From Acidobacteriota bacterium (lineage in GTDB: Bacteria > Acidobacteriota > Holophagae > Thermotomaculales > Thermotomaculaceae), in assembly GCA_003650445.1 (NCBI GenBank), contig QMQE01000074.1, forward strand, positions 1 through 11,015: a stretch of 11,015 bases of DNA, written 5' to 3'. A program made the translations under genes and the position numbers. A model generated the notes under the pieces. The model saw nothing but the letters and a program-made list of their open reading frames with translations. It did no database searches and had not been told where the DNA came from. Positions 7,501-11,015 of the stretch are shown here, in pieces (position 1 is the stretch's first letter; each line of letters begins with the position of its first letter).

Positions 7501-8833
7501 TACTCCGAAAGGGGAAACAACTCTGACACCGGAAGAAAAGTTGTTGAAGGCAATCTTTGGCGCGAAAGCGGAGGAAGTGAAAGATGCGTCCCTGAGAACA
7601 CCTCCCGGAATGGAAGGTACTGTTGTGGACGTCAAGGTTTTTTCTCGAAAAGGTGTGGAAAAGGATGCCAGATCCCGGGAAATCGAACGGGAGCACGTGG
7701 AAAAACTGGAACAGAGCCTGATGGATGAAGAGCGGATTATCAGGATGCAGACAAAGGCGAAGCTTCAGACCCTTTTGAAAAACCGGAAGCTGAAGGTTGA
7801 CCTTGTGAATGAAGCCGGTGATGTTCTGGCTAAGACCGGCGCAAAAATCACACCGGCTTTGCTGGATAAACTTGGAATCAAACATATTGCATTGATGAAG
7901 ACCGGGGTTAAGAAGGTGGATGAAGAAATCCAGCTCATTGTGGAAAAGACCAATCGAAAAATCGCCATTGCACGCCAGGCCTTTGATGAGCAGGTGGATA
8001 AGCTGAAGAAGGGAGATGAGCTCCCCGCCGGTGTCATTAAAATGGTGAAAGTCTACCTCGCTGTGAAGCGGAAACTGTCCGAGGGAGACAAAATGGCGGG
8101 CCGTCATGGAAACAAAGGGTGTGTATCCCGGATTCTACCGGAGGAGGATATGCCTTATCTACCGGACGGATCTCCTGTAGACATCGTGCTGAATCCTCTG
8201 GGTGTCCCTTCTCGTATGAATGTGGGCCAGATTCTGGAAACCCATCTGGGCTGGGCGGCCAAGGAATTGGGGCTGCATTTTGCGACACCGGTATTCGACG
8301 GTGCCAATGCAGAGGATATTAAATCCTACCTGAGAGAAGCCGGTTTGCCGGAATCGGGCCAGAGTTTCCTCTACGACGGAATGACAGGGGAACGTTTTGA
8401 GCAGCCGGTTACCGTGGGGCAGATTTATATGTTGAAGTTGCATCATCTGGTTGACAATAAGATTCATGCCCGGTCCATTGGTCCGTACTCTCTGATTACC
8501 CAGCAGCCCCTTGGCGGAAAGGCACAATTTGGCGGCCAGCGATTCGGAGAAATGGAGGTATGGGCACTGGAGGCTTATGGTGCTGCTTATACCCTGCAGG
8601 AAATTCTGACCTACAAGTCGGATGATGTCCAGGGAAGAAACAAGATTTATGAGGCCATTGTGAAGGGGAAGGAAATCCCGGAACCGGGGCTGCCGGAATC
8701 ATTCAACGTTCTGATGAAAGAAATGATGAGCCTGGGTCTCAATATTGAGTTCAATGTGGACGAGAATACGGAAAGCCCGGAAGAAGACGACGAACCGGAT
8801 ATCTTCTCCATGGCTGAAAAGTTAGCGAAATAA
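4511..8833 (+). CDS. rpoB: DNA-directed RNA polymerase subunit beta, with N-terminal zinc-ribbon insert
   Basis: The 1440-residue beta subunit is about 100 longer than that of E. coli (1342). AGGAG (4500-4504) lies 6 nt before the ATG. Conserved parts in order: N-terminal protrusion; rifampicin cluster [13 protein letters not shown] from residue 574; [12 protein letters not shown] at 628-639; [15 protein letters not shown]; the catalytic [12 protein letters not shown] at 1192-1203 with K1194 and K1202, matching E. coli K1065 and K1073; and [20 protein letters not shown] near the C-terminus, followed by an acidic tail. Residues about 82-143 are an insert absent from E. coli, with cysteines 84, 86, 99, 102, 118, 121, 132 and 135. 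The long Gram-negative-type inserts in the lobe (about 290-410) and flap (about 1049-1165) are present. The reading frame is intact and codon use in the insert resembles the rest, so an error is unlikely. rpoC follows after 15 nt. Confidence 0.98.
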   Translation: MDVMTSNIYRKRVDFSKIKTYLPMPNLIDIQRKSYDDFLQMRELPKDRKDTGLQAAFKSVFNIEDYRGLAKLEFVEYSVGDWECKCGHLKGIEHNRIQCTQCGASVYVEDTTDSYATCEKCGYRNENTVDICPICETPAGLKAAYSMEECEERGMTYAVPMKVRFRLTIFEEPDTAGNRAIRDIKEQELYFGDIPVMTERGTFIFNGTERVVVNQLNRSPGVFYKYDSDKKVYSLQLIPYRGAWVEFEYDLKKRILYIRIDRKRKFNAGIFLKCFGFLDDKFSDSASFLREYYNIHETSFGDDNKIYLSPSPCLVGKKVAMDLEDEDGKRLLSAGNKFKKSTLRRAGENSRVCFELEEFDMIRNLEPVFDENGELLLAANQDLTPEIIERLRESGITEVKTILPEDDEMGSMLSNSLQKDGVDSSEDALIELYRKLRPGDPPTLESAQKLFVSLCFDGDRYDFSRVGRLKFNTKLGTKTELNERTLSVNDFIVAIRYFFKLQANIGSTDDIDHLSNRRVRSVGELLENQFRVGLVRIQKAIREKMSVYDNIDQLMPQELINAKPVMAIIREFFGSSQLSQFMDQTNILSEITHKRRLSSLGPGGLSRERAGFEVRDVHPSHYGRICPIETPEGPNIGLIASLSVYAKVNEYGFIETPYKKVENGRILDHVKILYAGDSKSFKVGDITLKGDFEAENKKLKKAKKNLMAGEAFAFYLSAWEEDKYTIAQANAARDENNNIISEQVNARVAGEFKLVPRNDVQFIDVSPKEIVSVAASLIPFLEHDDANRALMGSNMQRQAVPLMRTDAPVVGTGMEHIVAKDSGLTVVAKRSGWVDAVDGSRIVIQVDRDPGHEDEIGVDIYQLTKFKRSNQDTCFNQKPLVKKGDYVQKGQIIADGPSTEKGELALGRNVMVAFVPWRGYNYEDAILISQKIVKEDTFTSIHIEELNVESRDTKLGPEEITRDIPNVSDEFLKDLDDSGIIRIGATVKPGDVLVGKVTPKGETTLTPEEKLLKAIFGAKAEEVKDASLRTPPGMEGTVVDVKVFSRKGVEKDARSREIEREHVEKLEQSLMDEERIIRMQTKAKLQTLLKNRKLKVDLVNEAGDVLAKTGAKITPALLDKLGIKHIALMKTGVKKVDEEIQLIVEKTNRKIAIARQAFDEQVDKLKKGDELPAGVIKMVKVYLAVKRKLSEGDKMAGRHGNKGCVSRILPEEDMPYLPDGSPVDIVLNPLGVPSRMNVGQILETHLGWAAKELGLHFATPVFDGANAEDIKSYLREAGLPESGQSFLYDGMTGERFEQPVTVGQIYMLKLHHLVDNKIHARSIGPYSLITQQPLGGKAQFGGQRFGEMEVWALEAYGAAYTLQEILTYKSDDVQGRNKIYEAIVKGKEIPEPGLPESFNVLMKEMMSLGLNIEFNVDENTESPEEDDEPDIFSMAEKLAK
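4754..4939 (+). other. RpoB insert with two putative zinc ribbons
   Basis: These codons (residues about 82-143) lie between EYSVG and [10 protein letters not shown], which in E. coli beta are joined by only a few residues. Four cysteine pairs are seen: CKC (84, 86), CTQC (99, 102), CEKC (118, 121) and CPIC (132, 135). The spacing CxC-X12-CxxC followed by CxxC-X10-CxxC is what two tetracysteine zinc ribbons would show. Zinc binding is inferred from the pattern only. Confidence 0.85.
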
Positions 8834-8848
8834 GGGCGGGAGGCAACA

Positions 8849-11015
8849 GTGGAAAAAGTGCAAAAGCCTGTAGATACAAGAAATTCGATCAATGAGGTGC
8901 GGAACATCCGCATTAGCATTGCGTCACCGGAAAAAATCCGGGACTGGTCTTTCGGTGAGGTAACGAAACCGGAAACCATCAATTATAGGACCTTCAAGCC
9001 GGAAAAGGATGGGTTGTTCTGTGCCCGGATTTTCGGTCCGATCAATGACTATGAATGCCTCTGCGGAAAATACAAACGTCCGAAGTATAAGGGGATTCGC
9101 TGCGATAAGTGCGGTGTGGAAGTGACCCTGTCCAAGGTCCGCCGGGAGCGGATGGGACATATTGAGCTGGCTGCGCCGGTTTCCCATATCTGGTTTCTGA
9201 AAGCATTGCCTTCCCGGATTGCCAGCCTGCTGGACATGACACTCCGTTCGGTGGAAAAAGTCCTGTATTTTGAGCAATATATTGTAACGAATCCCGGAGA
9301 CACACCTTTGGAGGAGCGGCAGCTTCTGACAGAAACGGAGCTTCGCCAGGCCTATGAGGAGTATGGGCGGGGTGCATTTGAGGCAGGGATGGGAGCTGAA
9401 GCCGTAGCAGAGCTGTTGAAACAGATTGATGTGGAAGAGCTTTCCGTTCAGCTTCGCTATGACATGAAGACAGTGACGTCCAAACAGAAACGGGTGAAAA
9501 CAGCCAAGCGGTTGAAAATCGCCGACGCTTTCCGTAAATCCGGGAATAAGCCGGAACATATGATTCTGACCATGCTGCCGGTGATTCCTCCGGAGTACCG
9601 GCCGCTGGTTCCCCTGGACGGGGGGCGGTTTGCCACCTCTGATTTGAATGATCTGTATCGTCGGGTCATCAATCGAAATCTGAGATTGAAAAAGCTTCAG
9701 GAACTCCGTGCGCCGGAAGTCATTATGCGGAATGAAAAACGCATGCTTCAAGAGGCAGTGGATGCCCTGTTTGATAACGGCCGCCGCGGAAAAGTGGTAA
9801 AAGGTACCAATGACCGGCCACTGAAATCACTGGCGGACACGCTGAAGGGAAAGAAGGGCAGATTTCGCCTGAACCTTCTGGGTAAACGTGTGGATTATTC
9901 AGGTCGTACCGTGATCGTGGTGGGCCCCGATTTGAAGCTGAACCAGTGCGGATTACCCAAGAAAATGGCTCTTGAACTCTTTAAGCCATTCATTTTCAAC
10001 GAACTGGAAAAAAGAGGGTTTGCCAGCTCAATCAAAGTTGCGAAAGAAATGGTAGAGCTGGAGCGGGCTGAAGTCTGGGACGTTCTGGAAGACGTTATTA
10101 CCGGGCATCCGGTGATGCTGAACCGTGCGCCCACTTTGCATAGGCTCGGAATTCAGGCCTTTTATCCCATCCTTGTTGAAGGGAAAGCGATCAAGCTGCA
10201 TCCTTTGGTATGCTCAGCTTTCAATGCTGACTTTGATGGTGACCAGATGGCGGTCCATGTGCCATTGGCTCCTACTGCTCAACTGGAAGCAATTGTCCTG
10301 ATGCTCTCCACCAACAACCTGTTGAGCCCGGCTTCCGGGCGTCCGGTGGCGGTTCCTTCCCAGGATATGGTATTGGGGTGCTATTATCTGACCAAACTTC
10401 GTCCCGACCGGAAAGGTGAAGGGAAGGTTTTTACTGATTTTGACGAAGTAATGGCGGCTTATGAGGCAAATTATCTGGATATTCACGCGCTGATTACTGT
10501 TCGTTATACCGGTAAATTGATTGACTTGGCCGGAACAAAGGATTTACAGAGTTTCGAAACAGCAGAAGTGGTTGAAGTCAAGAATTATCGCCTGAAAACA
10601 ACGGTTGGCCGAATTATTTTCAATTCCATTCTAAAAGGCGATCTGCCTTTTGTAAACGGCCTGTTCAAGAAAAAAGGCCTGGCCAATCTGGTGTATTATG
10701 CCTACAAGCATGTTGGGAAAGAGCAGACCATTGAATTACTGGACGGTATTAAGAAAATGGGCTTTCTCTATGCATGCAAGGGCGGTATTTCCTTTGGTAT
10801 GGATGATATTATCGTCCCGGAAGCAAAGCAGGCCATCCTGGAGCAGGCCCCGAAGGATGTGATGGCGGTGGAGCGCCAGTACCAGGCCGGAGAAATTGAA
10901 GCCTCTGAGCGGTACAACAAGGTTGTGGCCATCTGGTCGGATGTGACGGAAGAGGTGGCATCCGTAATGCTGGATGAACTGGAGCAGGCCAATGAAAAGG
11001 GTGAATTTATGAATC
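8849..11015 (+). CDS. rpoC: DNA-directed RNA polymerase subunit beta' (5' part, truncated by window end)
   Basis: The first 722 codons of beta' are present and the frame is open to the window edge; roughly the second half, with the trigger loop, lies outside. The start is a GTG at 8849, 5 nt after GGGAGG (8838-8843); no in-frame ATG lies near. The N-terminal zinc-binding domain has C70, C72, C85 and C88, the same numbers as in E. coli. [14 protein letters not shown] marks the start of the double-psi barrel part, and the catalytic NADFDGD is at residues 459-465, with aspartates 461, 463 and 465 holding the active-site magnesium. [14 protein letters not shown] precedes it. The gene follows rpoB by 15 nt and would be co-translated with it for assembly of the core enzyme. 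Confidence 0.98.
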   Translation, partial: MEKVQKPVDTRNSINEVRNIRISIASPEKIRDWSFGEVTKPETINYRTFKPEKDGLFCARIFGPINDYECLCGKYKRPKYKGIRCDKCGVEVTLSKVRRERMGHIELAAPVSHIWFLKALPSRIASLLDMTLRSVEKVLYFEQYIVTNPGDTPLEERQLLTETELRQAYEEYGRGAFEAGMGAEAVAELLKQIDVEELSVQLRYDMKTVTSKQKRVKTAKRLKIADAFRKSGNKPEHMILTMLPVIPPEYRPLVPLDGGRFATSDLNDLYRRVINRNLRLKKLQELRAPEVIMRNEKRMLQEAVDALFDNGRRGKVVKGTNDRPLKSLADTLKGKKGRFRLNLLGKRVDYSGRTVIVVGPDLKLNQCGLPKKMALELFKPFIFNELEKRGFASSIKVAKEMVELERAEVWDVLEDVITGHPVMLNRAPTLHRLGIQAFYPILVEGKAIKLHPLVCSAFNADFDGDQMAVHVPLAPTAQLEAIVLMLSTNNLLSPASGRPVAVPSQDMVLGCYYLTKLRPDRKGEGKVFTDFDEVMAAYEANYLDIHALITVRYTGKLIDLAGTKDLQSFETAEVVEVKNYRLKTTVGRIIFNSILKGDLPFVNGLFKKKGLANLVYYAYKHVGKEQTIELLDGIKKMGFLYACKGGISFGMDDIIVPEAKQAILEQAPKDVMAVERQYQAGEIEASERYNKVVAIWSDVTEEVASVMLDELEQANEKGEFMN

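Noticed and set aside
7289..8107. Open frame of 272 codons on the - strand opposite rpoB
   Set aside because: It mirrors conserved rpoB codons, has no familiar motif and no sensible binding site.

Overview
This window is a bacterial housekeeping locus, all on the + strand: EF-Tu (tuf), ribosomal protein L33 (rpmG), tRNA-Trp(CCA), secE, nusG, the ribosomal protein genes rplK, rplA, rplJ and rplL, then rpoB (complete) and rpoC (5' part only, cut by the window end). The order matches the tufB-secE-nusG-rplKAJL-rpoBC cluster conserved across Bacteria. The organism looks like a Gram-negative-type bacterium with moderate GC. The [16 protein letters not shown] stretch of EF-Tu, the DQTN form of the rifampicin cluster and the long forms of the RpoB inserts would fit a lineage near the FCB superphylum (Bacteroidota, Marinimicrobia, Cloacimonadota and relatives). 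That placement is an inference from memory and is weak.

Layout: 3-1668 holds tuf, rpmG, tRNA-Trp and secE, with gaps of 9 to 21 nt. From 1691 to 4354 come nusG, rplK, rplA, rplJ and rplL, each with a clear Shine-Dalgarno site. From 4355 to 4510 there is the only sizeable non-coding gap, carrying a terminator-like hairpin with a U-rich tail and a second strong hairpin without one. From 4511 to the end lie rpoB and rpoC, separated by 15 nt. No convincing promoter was seen inside the window, so the genes are probably transcribed from upstream of tuf, with the rplL-rpoB hairpins setting how much transcription continues into the RNA polymerase genes.

The genes work together in making protein and RNA: ribosome stalk (L10, L12), GTPase centre (L11), L1 stalk, tRNA delivery (EF-Tu, tRNA-Trp), protein export (SecE), transcription elongation (NusG) and RNA polymerase core (beta, beta').

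The most unusual point is an insert of about 60 residues near the N-terminus of RpoB carrying eight cysteines in four pairs, which looks like two zinc ribbons. The first has exactly the cysteine spacing of the zinc-binding domain of RpoC encoded just downstream. Other points are the lack of room for a standard L10 leader before rplJ (with a hairpin at the end of rplA instead), a C-A mismatch in the tRNA-Trp anticodon stem, an isoleucine in the rifampicin cluster where proline is usual, and codon use in tuf unlike its neighbours. I saw no mobile element, CRISPR array or novel multi-gene system.
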